Positions 10,514 to 22,082 of a stretch of 64,000 bases of DNA are shown in pieces. Source of the DNA: Adiantum capillus-veneris (lineage: Eukaryota; Streptophyta; Polypodiopsida; Polypodiales; Pteridaceae). The stretch is taken from NCBI GenBank assembly GCA_014529385.2, contig CM043961.1, forward strand, positions 10,526,478-10,590,477, in the 5' to 3' direction. The stretch's first letter is position 1; each line of letters starts with the position of its first letter. Under the pieces are notes generated by a model. The model saw only the letters and a list, made by a program, of their open reading frames with translations, was not told the DNA's origin and did not search any database. Made by a program: the position numbers and the translations under genes.

Positions 10514-11131
10514 TTGCTACTTAAAGTACATGGGAAGATCTTTGATGTGGATGACTATACCTATGACCTAAAAGAATCTTTCCAAAAGATTAAGGAGGCT
10601 ATATCCATCTCTCAACAAAGGCAAAAAGCTGCTACTACTGACAAGCACAGAAGGGCCTTAACATTTAAAGAAAATGATTGGGTCTTACTTGAGTTTTCCA
10701 AGGCTCGATTGAGGCAAACAACGAGCAAAAATCCTATGTGCCATCAAAAGGTATTATGCTAAACTAGCAAAAAGATACTATGGTCCTTTTCAAATCTTGA
10801 AGCCAATCAATGAGATGGATTATCAACTCAAATTACCCAACCATTGGATCATACATAATGATTTTCATGTGAGCCTACTTAAGCCTTACAAAGGAGAGCT
10901 ACCAAGTGAACCAATTATTGAAGACCCTCCCAAAATCGAAGACCAAGAGGAGGTGCTACAATCCAAAGCTATCCTTCGGCATGAAAACAAGGTACTACAA
11001 CATGGTAATATTATCTTACGGTATCTTATTAAGTTCAAAAAATATCCTTTTGAAGATGCTAGATGGATGCAAGGAATACAATTTAATAATAGTATGAATC
11101 TTGTCAATGCTTACAATGCTACATTAGAGTA
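10514..11131 (+). pseudogene. Chromovirus B integrase C-terminus and chromodomain
   Basis: Two frames (10514-10762, 10797-11131) cover the post-core region (LKESFQKIKEAISISQQRQK, FKENDWVLLEFSKARL, then YYGPFQILKPINEMDYQLKLP) and a C-terminal segment HNDFHVSLLKPYKG, then LRYLIKFKKYPFEDARWM. The last block is the aromatic-rich chromodomain signature of chromoviruses, which can direct integration to particular chromatin. A single frameshift separates the two frames. Confidence 0.8.
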
Positions 11132-11293
11132 ACCAAACATACATGTTTCTTTTTAGTGATCAATTTTTTGTCTTAGAAGACTAATTCTCTTTTAATTGTG
11201 CACAAATTTAATTAGTTTGCATGCTTAGAATCATGTTTGTGATGACGACGTCTCTCAAACACCAAGTAGAATTTGTCACTCTACTTGGGAGAA

Positions 11294-12967
11294 TGTAATG
11301 AACTAAAGAGCAGACATGCTTGCGGAAGCTACATCTCCCAAGAACCAAATGGATCAGTCATCCATATTTGAATGATATTGTAGGGTAAAAAGGGATCCTC
11401 TACCCACTAAAAAACATTGACTAATGACTAAGGATTTATTTCTTCTACCTCAGTTAGTCATTGACTAATGACTAAGGCTATATCTCTTCTACCTCATAGT
11501 TGAGGACGACTATAATTTCAAGAGAGAGATAATATCATAAAATCTAATTTCTAACCAATCCAAATGATTTTGTCATGTTAAAATCTAATAATTTAATGTG
11601 GGAGAATAAATGAGAACAAGGGTTAGAATATAGACATGTGCTTACGGATCTATCTCTACACGGAGCCAATGGTAAAGGGGTCCAAATGAGAGATGGTCTA
11701 TCAAAGAGCAAGACTAGCTAATGGAGTTTAAAGACCTTAGGGTAAGGTTAATTAAAGACCTCCAAAAGTTAGTGTTAAAAGTCCTTTGAGCTTAGGCAAG
11801 CTAGGGCTGTGCTTTTGGGAACCCGACCCAAGCTTGAGGTGCTTGAGGTGCTCCATGACTAAGGTGCTAAGGTGCTCCATGACTAAGGCTCTTGAGGGGT
11901 TAAGGTGCTCAAAAATTCAAAGCACATCTCTACTCATGAGGGGGCGATCCCTCTTTGTAGGAGCTAGAGAGAGAGCACACACACACCCTCACACAAGGCA
12001 AGCTTGGTATAAAGAAAATAACTCGGGCACTTGTCTAGCTCCTCTCCATGTTGTCCTCATAGTGTTCCTAAAGCCTATGGTTGGCCTCCCAAGGGGTCCA
12101 ATGATAATTTAGCTAATTTAATTAATTATTTATGCATTTATCAAGTCCTCTCTCTTAAAGGGGACACTTGTCCCAAGGCTATCATGCTTGATTGATATGC
12201 ACTAAGCATGTGATTGGCAAGGCTTGAGGAGGTCCAATCAGGTGCAGGCTAGTGCTAGAAGAGGGGGTCAACCAAAGCAAGGAGGGGGACTAGCTTGGGG
12301 GGTATACTCCCCCCCCCCTCCCAAGACACACACACACACTCTCTCATTGTGTGAGGTGCAAAGTGCAAGAGCTCCATCTCCTTCTCCAATCTTGTAGAGA
12401 AGTTGAGAGCCTACATCAACACTCTTGGATATGGAATGTAAATCCAACCAAGAGGCATGCTCGAATGCTTAAGCTTTCCATCTTCTCCATCTTCATTACT
12501 ATGCTATTATGTATGCTAAGAAATAAGAGTGATGATAAAGTGAGGAACTTTTTCTTTCTCCTATGAATGTTTCTTTTTCCTCTTTCCTATCCTCATTCCC
12601 TGCTATCTCTCTCCACCTTTGAAGGTGTTTGAGGACTTGGGACTGAGGCTGAGGATGGTTAATTATTTTTGAAAAGTCTATGTTATGCTTGTGATTTATG
12701 AATCTTTCCATCTTCATTGCATCACCTAGGTCACAAGGAACACAAAGATTGTGTTGTACCAAGTCTCTCTTGATAGGAGAATCTATAATACAAAAGCCTA
12801 CTGGAGGGGGGACCGGCATTGTTCATGCCAATTTAATTAAGTATTATGGTTATGTTTCTACCACTAATTAGGTTCACCCTCTATGTTCTCAAAGTAGTCT
12901 CACAAAAATGCTCACTCTAATTCTCCTAATTTGATATTCTCAAAGTTCATAGGCCATTTACATTACA
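11294..12967 (+). repeat. 3' LTR of chromovirus B (1674 bp)
   Basis: It starts TGTAATG after the purine-rich GGGAGAA and ends CATTACA, so the tips are inverted repeats of each other. The last 780 bp match 6208-7027. Internal features: a duplicated CATTGACTAATGACTAAGG block at 11417 and 11459, and short repeats of GGTGCTCCATGACTAAGG at 11848-11890. A GGGGTATACTCCCC palindrome, poly-C and CA/CT microsatellites follow at 12297-12350. No matching 5-bp target duplication is recognisable because the upstream LTR is rearranged. Confidence 0.85.
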
Positions 12968-13161
12968 CAAAACATCAAGAAGAAACTAAAATAATTGCCA
13001 AAAGTTCAAGAAAATTAGAAAGAGAAAGAGGAAGAGGAGAAGACGGAGGAAACTAAAACATAAGAAAAGACAGAAGGCCACCATTATCTCCTCCTACCAC
13101 CACAAAAGCTATACAACGCCCCCACCCCTCTACATTTCAACCCAAAAAGTCATCTGAATGT

Positions 13162-13461
13162 GTGCCATTGATGAAAGAGGGAAGAAAAAATATCTACAAG
13201 GATCTTCTTGAAGCGGGCTACACCCCTATAGAATACTCCCAAGCAACATATGGCACAACAATCCCATCAGGAACAAGGAAAGAAGAAGAAAAGAAAGAAG
13301 AAACAACGGATGAGAGATTTCAGGCCGGAGTTGCCCTTACTAGGATACATGAATCGGACTGTCGCCGCCAGGAGTACATGAATGGAGGCCGGCTCTACCC
13401 GTATCTCAAGGGAGATGATTTGAAAGGCTATGGAAACCATTGCCAGCAGGTGTCTTGTTGA
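13162..13461 (+). pseudogene. N1 protein, N-terminal segment (unrecognised)
   Basis: A 99-codon open stretch, preceded in frame by Pro/Thr-rich sequence from about 13085. It has a Lys/Glu-rich stretch (KEEEKKEETTDERF) and then RIHESDCRRQEYMNGGRLYPYLKG. No known domain is recognised. It stops at 13461 and is followed by more coding-like sequence in other frames. Confidence 0.35.
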
Positions 13462-13646
13462 GCATGGGCTACCCAATCCCTTTGGTCGGACCTCTGCAAA
13501 AGTCCACAACAAGGAGCATAATGGCAAAAAATGAAGATGATGTGTGAGCAGCACACCCACTCCTTGACAGAGTTCGAATCAAACTCTCACTGTAGTAGAA
13601 GAAAATAGTATGCTCCACACAAGAGAAACAAATTTAACCAGAGAGC

Positions 13647-14213
13647 ATGACACCCGTACAAAGCGAGCTACAAAGATATATGCACAAAGTTGAAGCTGCC
13701 GAGAAGGAACAAGAAAGTCAACGGAAAGCGTTGCAAGAAGTTGAGGCAGAGAGAGACAACCTTACTCTACAGATAGCTAAGATCTCTAAAGAGATAGAGA
13801 CTCTAAAAGTAGGCAAGGAGAAAATTGAATAAGATCTAGAGTCGGCTTGTGACGAGATAATGGAAGTCAAAGATAAATTAGCACTAGAGCTTACCATACA
13901 GAGATTGCAAGGAACTCCAAGATCGGCCAGAGCAAGCACAGGAAAGGAAAGCCAAGCTAAACAAGCCTTGGAAGATCAAATGGAAACACTTCAATGGGAG
14001 TTGAGGCTGGAGCAGAGATAGAGATTGCATATGGCCGAAGGCTTCCTAGCAGCAGAGGAAAGATTGAGTGAACAATAGTAGATGCTACAAAAAGAGAATG
14101 AGGAATTGACCAAGCAACTAGAAGTACTACAAGAGCTTTTGCTAAGCAATGCTAAAGAAGCAACACAAAGAGAGAACAATGTACAAAGGCAGTTTGAAAG
14201 CCTCAAACAATAA
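13647..14213 (+). pseudogene. N1 coiled-coil region
   Basis: From 13647 the frame reads as a long heptad-rich helix: KVEAAEKEQESQRKALQEVE, then LQIAKISKEIETLKVGKEKIE. After an in-frame stop at 13832 more coiled coil follows in shifted frames, including LQKENEELTKQLEVLQELLL near 14100. High Glu, Lys, Gln and Leu content suggests a self-associating rod. N2 has the same kind of region at about 51.7-52.3 kb. No specific function is visible. Confidence 0.5.
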
Positions 14214-15253
14214 GTGGAGTATATAGGGGTCCGACTAATAGATCCGGCTCCGAGTGACACTGGAGTCAATGCCCAACAAGAGCCATTCAAAATCCCAGAA
14301 GGAGCCGAAGATCCAATGCTATTGGATGTTCCCCCACAGCCTCAAAAAGCAGATCCTGCTCTCACAGTTGAAGAAGAGGATAGATTAAGACTCTTACTAG
14401 AAAAGACAACTGGAGACAGTGCCCGGTCATCCATCGAGTGGGAAAAGAGGATGCTCCATTCTATAGGAACCCTAAAAATTGACACAAATGTGATCAGGGA
14501 GGAATGGATGCAACCTCACTGCCATACCCAGTTCTGCGGTTTGAAGTGTTAGCTATAAAGAAAAGGATACAATCAGAGGAGACAATGCCACTCTTCGATG
14601 GCAATATCAAAGATGAATCACTTTCTAAAAAGATAGTCGACTCACAACCAAGGTGGAGAAAAGGATGGTTAACAAAGTTCCCAGCATACCTTGTATGTCT
14701 CATTGAAGCACCAAAGACTATCAGAGATGACGTCTCTTTTTGCCCAGTACCTAGAATGAGAAGATGGTCAGGACATGCCAGGTTAATACAGAAACATCTT
14801 ACGTGGCTAAATTACCCTCAACTTCTAGCACCTCAGGCAGGAGAGAGTATAAGTGGCACTTATATGGTGAAAACCCTAACGGGTGCCTTTAAGATTTTCA
14901 CTGACTCTCTTGACTTGACATTTGTGATGCTGAGAAAATTTTGCAAGAGCTTATTAGCTTGCATCTAAGTGTTTGCGTCTTATAAATCCCTATACTCCAG
15001 TATGCGATCAATGGGCGACACTATCACCAAGCTCTCTTATGATATATCCACTCAACCAGCACCACAAGTGCTACATCATTTCTACGAAAAAGTGATGTTT
15101 TTGCCAATCTATCACATGCAAGCTTTTAAGGAAGCTTTCTACACCGGTTTTTTTAAACCTATGACAACAAATTTTTTTGGCCCAACAATCAACATCGGCA
15201 ATATTAGGTATGAATCATACTTAAAGATGATCATGCCACCCAGTTTCCACTAG
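14214..15253 (+). pseudogene. N1 conserved C-terminal domain (novel family shared with N2)
   Basis: Three frames (14214-14552, 14504-14968, 14969-15253) together encode a region that aligns by eye with N2. Shared blocks in order are EEEDRL/AEEDAL, LPYP/LPYR, PRWRKGWL/PKWRLSWL, FCPVPR in both, TWLNY in both, YMVKTLTG in both, and a later MFLP…AF-x-EAFYTGFF block. Conservation across two copies with different defects suggests that the protein was once under selection. A frameshift lies near 14510-14550 and a stop at 14967. It has no RT, integrase or protease motif. Confidence 0.6.
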
Positions 15254-15313
15254 AGACGGATCAACCAGACAGCCTACGAGAAGAAGAACCGTCGTGTGAG
15301 GGACGGCATGGAA

Positions 15314-15327
15314 ACGGAGGGGGGGAG
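15314..15327 (+). other. Polypurine tract of N1
   Basis: ACGGAGGGGGGGAG lies directly before an LTR-like start TGTTGACG at 15328, exactly as the GGAAGGGGGGAA tract of N2 precedes TGTTAGCAG at 53539. Confidence 0.6.
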
Positions 15328-15800
15328 TGTTGACGATTGAACATAGAAGAAGCCTTTCCCAACTTTTTTGTATCACTTATTTTTTAGAAACAACATGAAA
15401 TTTTATAATGGTTAAGCGGCCAATATTCTTTGTGAGAACGAACCTCTCTAAGGAGGAATTGTATATAAGCCAATTTTGTAACCCTAAGAAAGACTTTTGA
15501 ATTAATATAACCTCATGTTTAATGTGCAATGTGTCTAAGAGAGAGAGAGAGTGAGAGAGTGAGGCTTCTTCTTTGCCCTATGCACTCTATGGAGCTTCCA
15601 TTGCAAAAACGACACCATCAATGCACAACGGGGGCTTCAATCCAATGCCAAGATTGCACGATTTTGGTGTTGTCGAAGCAAGCTCCTACAAGCTTTCGGG
15701 TGAGTTTTCTTGCAAACCATGTGTCCGATTGGTGACTTGCATTTTGCTGCATGTCTTCACTTCATACGCGATTGTTGCACGGGGTGGCTCTAGGTAGGGT
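15328..15800 (+). repeat. Probable 3' LTR of N1 (end not fixed)
   Basis: The sequence starts TGTT after a purine tract and carries a TATA box in the context TATATAAGCCAATTTTGTAA near 15463. The other copy's LTR has TATAAAAGCCAATTTTTGTAA near 53765, so the promoter core is shared although the rest has diverged. An AG run follows at 15540-15560. The LTR end is uncertain. Confidence 0.5.
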
Positions 15801-16025
15801 ATCAAGACAGAGTCCATAGGGTAATTACCTCTCAATGAGAAGAGTATTTCCTATGAGTTTTGTGAATTTTCAAGTGTGCTTGGTCTAGTTTTGGATACAT
15901 AAGCATTGTAGGTTGAGTTGCATTCACAAGCGCATAGGACATTTAGATTTGGTTTCCTTGAGTAGAGATTGTCTTAGAAGGTTGAGTAGGTGATTGACAT
16001 CCATCTCCTTGTTTCCATACACCTA

Positions 16026-16275
16026 CAGGTTGAGCTTCATCCTTAGTTGATATAGAGTGGTCTTGTTCTTGCTATACTAGCGTCCGCTTGCGACGTACCT
16101 AGCAACACCGTATCTAGTAATACAATGTACACTAATATATATAATGCATCTCACCTATAGGTTGAGCTTCATCCATGGCTAACTTTGGTCTTATTCTCGC
16201 TATGCTATTGTTCGCTCCCGACATAACTGCCAACACCGTATCTAGTAATATAGTGTGCACTGACATATATAATGC
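16026..16275. repeat. Tandem duplication, period about 130 bp
   Basis: AGGTTGAGCTTCATCC…CACCGTATCTAGTAATA…TATATATAATGCATCTC occurs at 16028-16151 and again at 16159-16273 with about 15 per cent difference. The second copy reaches the end of the LINE C-terminal region. Confidence 0.7.
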
Positions 16276-16541
16276 ATCTCTGTCTCTAGATCTGTATGGC
16301 ATATGCGGCCTATCTTGTTAGCTATTGGTATCCCTCTAAATCTACTAGTCTCAATCTCAAGTTGGTTTGAAGATGTCCATAATTTACCAACGGCATGGGC
16401 CGTAAGCCATGTGATAGATGTGTATCCATATAGCTTGGTAGAATCACAAACCCATCCCTTGTAAAAGGCCTCTGTATCTCTCGGCCCAGACTTTTTTAGG
16501 TTATGCGGGAGGAGTGATGAGGGAGTCATTGAACATCTCAT
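16242..16541 (-). pseudogene. LINE ORF2 C-terminal fragment
   Basis: A 99-codon frame ends with LEIETSRFRGIP, then GRICHTDLETEMHYICQC. This resembles the Cys/His block near the C-terminus of non-LTR retrotransposon ORF2 proteins (pattern C-x-x-C … E-x-x-H-x-x-x-x-C). The RT part of the same strand lies at 17010-17290, which supports one decayed LINE. The segment between them is scrambled and contains a tandem duplication. Confidence 0.55.
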
Positions 16542-16662
16542 GGCTTGGACCTGGATGGTTAGTTGTGGAGGGGAGTGTTCATTAGTGACTTTATGTTTTT
16601 AAGTCTTGTAACATGCATATGTGAGCATTTTTGTTGCATTGTGATGTGCCAACCACTAAATA

Positions 16663-16801
16663 ATCCTTATTGGATGAGATTTTTCTAGGAAGCCAACGAC
16701 CCAAGATATCAAGAGCTCCAATTGGAATGATACTCCTTATTGAATGATATTTTTTTCTAGGAAGCCAATGACCCAGGATATCAAGAGATCCAATCAAGAA
16801 T
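16663..16801. repeat. Tandem duplication of about 70 bp within the LINE remnant
   Basis: TCCTTATTGGATGAGAT…AGGAAGCCAACGACCCA…GATATCAAGAG is present twice head to tail, at about 16663-16732 and 16733-16801, with a few differences. Confidence 0.75.
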
Positions 16802-17009
16802 GAGAAAACTGATTGTCCCTCAGATTGTCCCTTGGAATGGCCCTCAATTTTTTTTGAACTAGATTTGTTTTGTAGATATGTTGTAATCGCAGACGATTAC
16901 TTTCTATATACTCCACCATCTCTTGGCCATATGCAAAAGTGGGTCCCGACCTCCTAACCACTGTGGTGTGGTGTTAAACACCATAAACTAGGTTTCTCCT
17001 AGATTAACA

Positions 17010-17290
17010 GATAGTCCACTATTGTGGGAAGATGTTACAAATAATCAACACAATATCATCAGCATATGTCCTTGCCAACTGTTCTCCTCTATCATTGAAC
17101 CTTTCAATGTAGTTAGAAACCTCATCCACATACATGCCAAATAGTGTAGGAGATAGCAGGCAACACTATTTTACCCCAATAGTGGAGTGAACCAAATCTA
17201 AAGTTCCCTTTGGAGTGCGTACATTCCCCACCATTGACTTGTATAGAGCCATGATTCCCCAAATCGACTCTTCGGGTACCTCCATCTCTT
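17010..17290 (-). pseudogene. LINE reverse transcriptase fragment
   Basis: Read on the minus strand: EESIWGIMALYKSMVGNVRTP, DLVHSTIGVK, stop, CCLLSPTLFGMYVDEVSNYI, and then the catalytic RTYADDIVLI. The pattern GVKQGCPLSPTLF…YADD is the hallmark of non-LTR (LINE) reverse transcriptase; here the Q is a stop codon and the G is C. Nothing of the endonuclease is seen upstream (17330-17550). The copy is inactive. Confidence 0.85.
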
Positions 17291-17299
17291 GTAGTCTAC

Positions 17300-18940
17300 G
17301 CATCTCTAGCTCTAGGCACCCTCATTAGGGAGTTCTTCTTGATCAAGCCATCCAGCTTGGCCGCTCATAATGCCCAAGGATGCGACGATCTTCACACCAT
17401 GATCTAGTGGCTTCTGCATATGATTCCCGGATGATAAGGTATGGCAAGTTGAAGTCGAGGGTAGGTGCAAGAGAAATGATGTCTTGTGTTTTATTCTGGT
17501 TTGTGGTGGCTTCAGTTGGCAGTCTTGAAACCTAGTGGGGTTTGCATGATTTTAAGACAGCTTGGTGTGGTTCCAACAAGATTTTACAACTTGGTCATCA
17601 GGATACCAGAGCAAGGAATTACAAGAACTTGAAGGTGGAACAATTAAAAAAAAAATTAGGGTCAAATGGGGAGTTTCAAGAGGTCTAATGGGCAATTCAT
17701 GAGCGTCCACCATGTGGTGATGACATGAGCCCACATGCATTGACAAGATCTGCAACCTTGGAGTATAAGGGCCACACCATGGCCTTACCATGGGCATGAG
17801 TTGAGTGAGGGCACTCTCTTGGAGCTCATGGATATGGCGCATATGGTGGTGCCCCTTTGGGCGATGTTCGCGTGCAGTAGGTGGGGGCACTTTGGGCGTT
17901 GTTTGCTTGTAGTAGGTGGTGGCACTAGCCTGTTTTGTGCATGCTGTGGTGGTTTCGGTGTTGGACGGAAGCATCCCTTGTGTTTTCCAATGGCTCAGCT
18001 CAGCTACCAATGTGGCAGCTTGTAGAGCTTTGTCCCGTGCCCGCCATGGGCCAAGCTTTTGAAGTATAATGGGGAACCCCCACTAGCGACCTCGCTAGTG
18101 CTTGGGGGGCCATCTCGTGGCATCCCAAATACAAAGAGAGAAGGAGGGAGAGCTCAAGGCCAGCTAGGGGAAACTTTACATGCAAAGAGAAGGTGGCAAG
18201 TGGCCAAGTTTTAATCCATGTGAAGGTTACTAAAGTGAGCATGCCATGTGTAAGCAATGCAAAAAAAGGCTATAAACTTGAATTCATGAGCATATAAAAA
18301 ACCCATTTTTATTTGTTTTTGGCTTAGCCACTCTTATAAAAGGAGATGCACACAATTTTGAGAGGGCTTCCTTGGCCAATTGAGGGTTCTTTGGCTGAGG
18401 CGGCCATTGGAGCCAGCAGATGTTTCCGAGGATCGTTCCAACTTGGAATATGATTGTAAAGGGTTGTGATGATGGTAGTAAAGCCATCATTACTCTCTTT
18501 TGGTATCGATTCCCCCTTCGCTTCTCTGCTTGTGTGTGTGTGTGTCTTGGGGTGTGTGTTAGTGTGTGTGCCCCCCAAGGTCTTTTATGCAAAGAGAGAT
18601 AGAGAGAGACTTTGGATGTGTGCAAGATTAGGAGTTGAGTAGAGCAGAATGATCGGGTTTGTTTGGTGCATTTCAAAGCATGTGTGTGTATGGTCATGTG
18701 AAAGAAGTGGTTTTTTTGTGGATAGTGTTGAGTTTTGAAGATGAACTCTAGTGGATTGGGTCATTGTGTATAACTTGGGATATAGTGAGGGATTGTGTTG
18801 TGTTTTGGGTGTGTTCTCCTTTCCCCCGCTCCATCTTTTGGTACCCCCATGGAGGAGCTATCCAATGCTCCTTTTGGAAGTTTGAAGTGGTGTTTAAAAG
18901 TTGACAAGCGGTTGGTGGATGGTCGAAGTGTTTGATGGCA
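17300..18940. other. Intergenic stretch without a recognisable gene
   Basis: Several open frames occur here on both strands, but none shows a family signature, and those near 18530 run through a GT-rich tract. No RNA gene is seen. Confidence 0.5.
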
Positions 18941-18944
18941 GAGT

Positions 18945-19804
18945 TTGAAGCTGATAGAGATGGTTAATCCAAGTTTTAGCCCCATATTTATGGGTGTTGA
19001 AGATCCCAAGGATTGGTTAGTAGATTTTGAGCTATGGATGGTGTCAATGCATATGTTGATGGATGCAAACAAGCTGCAGACCTTGATGTTGCTGATGTGC
19101 AAACGTGTTAAGATTTGGTTCGATGGTTTAAAGAGGAGTGATTGTGGATCATGGCAGGAGTTGCAGAGTCTATTTTTGGAGCGGTTTTGAGAAGTGATTA
19201 CTCCGAAAGAAGCTGGTGCAAAGATGAAGGCGATACCCCAAGATGTAAGTAAATGTTTTTCTATTTTTCTTGAGAAAATTGAAGCCTGTTGGAGGAAGTT
19301 GGAGATTGTTGCTGGGGTAAAAGGCAACCACTATTTGAAGCTATCAAAATTGTTAGAATTCTTGCATCCGAGGATTGTAGAAAAGGTAGAGTACGGTGCG
19401 GATACATATGAGGACATGGTCTATCTGGACAAGATGAAGAGCCAAAAGGTAAAGCAGAATATGGAGTTGGGCTTGTTGAAGCCTGCAGATTATGTACTTG
19501 TGGTAGCAGTAGAGGAGTGTTCTTTGGTCTGACCAAAGGCAATACCGGTTGTTCAAAGTGCAGAGCCTATGGAGGTAAGGCCTATGGTTGGTTATGCTCC
19601 TTGGAGGTTTCCGATTTGTGATGTGCCTATGCCGATGGTGGACGAGCTTGTCAACAACAAGGAGAAGCCCCATGTTGAATTGAATCAAGGTGCAAAAGTA
19701 ATAGCGAATGTTGAGGTTCTAGAGCTGATTAAAGAGGTAAAGTCTGTTATTGTGGAAAGCTTGTATGAAAAGGTAGAAAAGTGCAATCAGGTTGCAGATG
19801 GGTG
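18945..19804 (+). pseudogene. Lone gag-like gene (Retrotrans_gag type)
   Basis: Three consecutive frames encode a capsid-like protein. Near 18990 the sequence DPKDWLVDFELWMVSM, then MLLMCKRVKIWFDGL and SWQELQSLFLERF fit the retrotransposon gag core (pattern W-x-x-x-F/Y-E … A-x-x-W-Y/F-x-G … S/W-x-E-L-x-x-x-F-x-x-R-F). A single stop at 19188 separates it from a helical second half (19194-19532), and a third frame (19569-19805) follows after another stop. No zinc knuckle, protease or pol follows, so it is either a solitary gag remnant or a gag-only element. No LTR ends were found beside it. Confidence 0.6.
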
Positions 19805-20108
19805 AAAAGCATGAAAAGGTGATCAGGTTTTGGGGCAAAATTGGTGGATCACTTTGGTACTTTCATATTGTGTGAGGGTCTAGTCTAAGTTGATTACGGG
19901 GGTACCAAGATTTGAAAAGATCACTTCAAGATTTCATCATTTTTTAAAATGCAAGCATGCAAAAGGTAATCTGCTCAGTGCTGCCATGCACCAAGGTTGC
20001 TTTGCATGGATTGCTTCTGCTTGCAACTCTTTTGGAGTTCAATTTTTGTTGTGTTGTGCCACTAGTGCCACGAGAGTGCTGACAACTAGTTCTTCCTCAA
20101 GGTAGTGA

Positions 20109-20109
20109 G

Positions 20110-20200
<91 letters not shown>
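20109..20200. repeat. (CT)n microsatellite, about 45 repeats
   Basis: An uninterrupted CT dinucleotide run ending in a C7 tract. Confidence 0.95.
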
Positions 20201-20202
<2 letters not shown>

Positions 20203-20277
20203 CCCCCTACTGATGCTTGCTCATCTCTGTTGGTTCAAAATTCCTTGCATAGCTAGACTGTTGAAATGTTGGATTTT

Positions 20278-20279
<2 letters not shown>

Positions 20280-20341
<62 letters not shown>
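20280..20341. repeat. (CT)n microsatellite, about 30 repeats
   Basis: A second uninterrupted CT run on the same strand as the first. Confidence 0.95.
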
Positions 20342-20864
20342 ACTCTCGATGTTGAGGGTGTTGCATTCATTGTTGGATGAGATTTGATGGTTTTTCTAGT
20401 GGGACACCAGAAAAGAAGATGCCACCACAAAGTGCACCTTACCAAACAAATTACCGTTTGAGGTGTCATCCACCAACTTGCATTCCAGCAGTAGAAAACG
20501 GCCCAAGAGTGGTGTAAGTTTGTCATCAAAGGATACCTTTCTTGCCTCTGATAAGAGCAATGGTAATCACCCATTTCCTTCTCATGAATGTATGAATCTG
20601 TTAAATTAGTATTTTTTGGTTAAAGAATTAGATGTTAAAGGTTTGCCACGGTTCTTCCCATGTCCACATTTCATTAGTTTTATTACATTGAATGCATAGT
20701 TTTACTTGGTGTTGGAAGTGTTTTTAAAACTAAACCTTGCATTTAGGTTTCTGAGTGCAATGTAAGTACCATATGAACTTTCTAAGTGGTTCATAGAGTT
20801 TTGGGATATTACATGACAAGTACAACTCTCAGATTTAACACATGACTCTGATTATGTTTTGCAG

Positions 20865-21545
20865 GGTACTTTCGACAAGTCCCAATGGAGTCTTTTTGGT
20901 ACTTAACAAGGCACAAGTAAATAGAACTACACAAACTCCACCATCTAACAAGGATATAATATGTCATGGTACTTTATATAAGTACTAATGGAGCTATATG
21001 GGTGCTTCACAAAGCCTAGGGATGATAGATCATGGTACTTTTTGTAAGTACCAATGCTAATTTATTGACCAACGGTTCACAAATCTTAGTGATGGTGGTG
21101 AAAATCACAAAGTCCTCCATTAGACTAGGATTAAAGGTACTTTGTGAAGCTAGTAATATGGTAGTTCAAATTCAAGGTACAACCAAGAGTACCCACGTAG
21201 GCACTTTGTGCATATTGTTGTTTTACTTGGTAGAGTTTATAGTACCTATCATAGGTACATTGACTAAATATATGCCTTTATCTTTCAAAGTACCTTTCAT
21301 AGGTCGATACTTTGAAAGTACATATGCCCTATTTCCAAAGTACCAAGCATGTGTTTTTACATTGTGAAAGTGCATGCCTTTTTTCTGCTAAGTACCATGC
21401 ATGTGTGTTTGTACCATGGGAAGTACATATGCCTTTGTGTTGCAAAGTGCCTTTCATATGTGCTTGGTAAGTTCTTGTGATTGGTACTCTGAGCTTGTCC
21501 TTGGTACTCTCATAGGTACTTAGAGTGTATCCTTGGTACTTTTTT
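20865..21545. repeat. GGTACTT/AAGTACC motif cluster 1
   Basis: About 20 occurrences of GTAC, mostly as GGTACTT or AAGTACC/AAGTACA in both orientations, in under 700 bp. Examples: near 20865, 20918, 20968, 21034, 21048, 21138, 21288, 21338, 21391, 21484, 21503, 21514 and 21534. A given 7-mer should occur about once in 8 kb on two strands. The motif recurs in clusters at 24.3-24.6 kb and 26.9-27.8 kb, on both sides of the transposase-like gene. Confidence 0.8.
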
Positions 21546-22082
21546 GACATGGACTGATATTTACTTGTCAAGTGTGGTGCAAAAAGAACTAATTGAGTTG
21601 CCAGCATCAGAAGCTGCATATGTGCTGCTCAAGTCACATTTTGTGAGATCTTGCAGGATCAAGTGAAGAGAGGTAACTCAATATTGCTACATTCGACAAC
21701 TGGCGAGCATGGGAGTCACCAACAGGCCACTGTTCCAGGATCAGTGGTTTAGGTTTTGTGGCTTCCAAAGTAGTGTGTGTGTGTACACTAGTGTATGGTG
21801 ATGCATACCATGCTTTGTGTTTTGATAAATGGGTTGGGTTAGAGAAAGAATGTGCCAACCCTTCCTATAAGCAAAGTATTATGGAATCAGCAAAGTAGAT
21901 GCATGTGCATAGTGGTTGGTTTTCTATTATCCATGTTTATCGAGATTAGTAGAGTTTGTTAAGGATGTAAGAGTTCTTTTTTTATTACACAAGCTACAAC
22001 TTTTATGGTGTAGTTGCAAGTTCTAGTCATATGCCATATGTGGAAACATTACCAGCTGAGGTGCCAAACTTGAATGTTGACA

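Larger units (their letters stand above)
12968..15327 (+). mobile_element. Element N1: internal part of a coiled-coil-coding LTR element
   Basis: It begins immediately at the end of the chromovirus LTR, so its own 5' part was probably removed or separated by that insertion. It codes, in broken frames, a protein with no gag/pol similarity that I can see, and ends in a purine tract (GGAGGGGGGGAG) followed by an LTR-like TGTTGACG. A second copy with the same organisation lies at 49.9-53.5 kb (N2). I infer a non-autonomous LTR retrotransposon; the protein family is not recognised. Confidence 0.55.
19810..20870. other. Non-coding stretch with two CT microsatellites
   Basis: No gene seen. It contains two long CT tracts separated by about 80 bp of unique sequence and leads into the GGTACTT-rich region. 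Confidence 0.6.

Noticed and set aside
17552-18010. 152-codon minus-strand frame rich in His, Pro and Thr
   Set aside because: No domain, odd composition and overlap with other chance frames; no support as a gene.
20105-20574. Open frames made of Leu-Ser or Arg-Glu repeats on both strands
   Set aside because: They are translations of the CT microsatellites, not genes.
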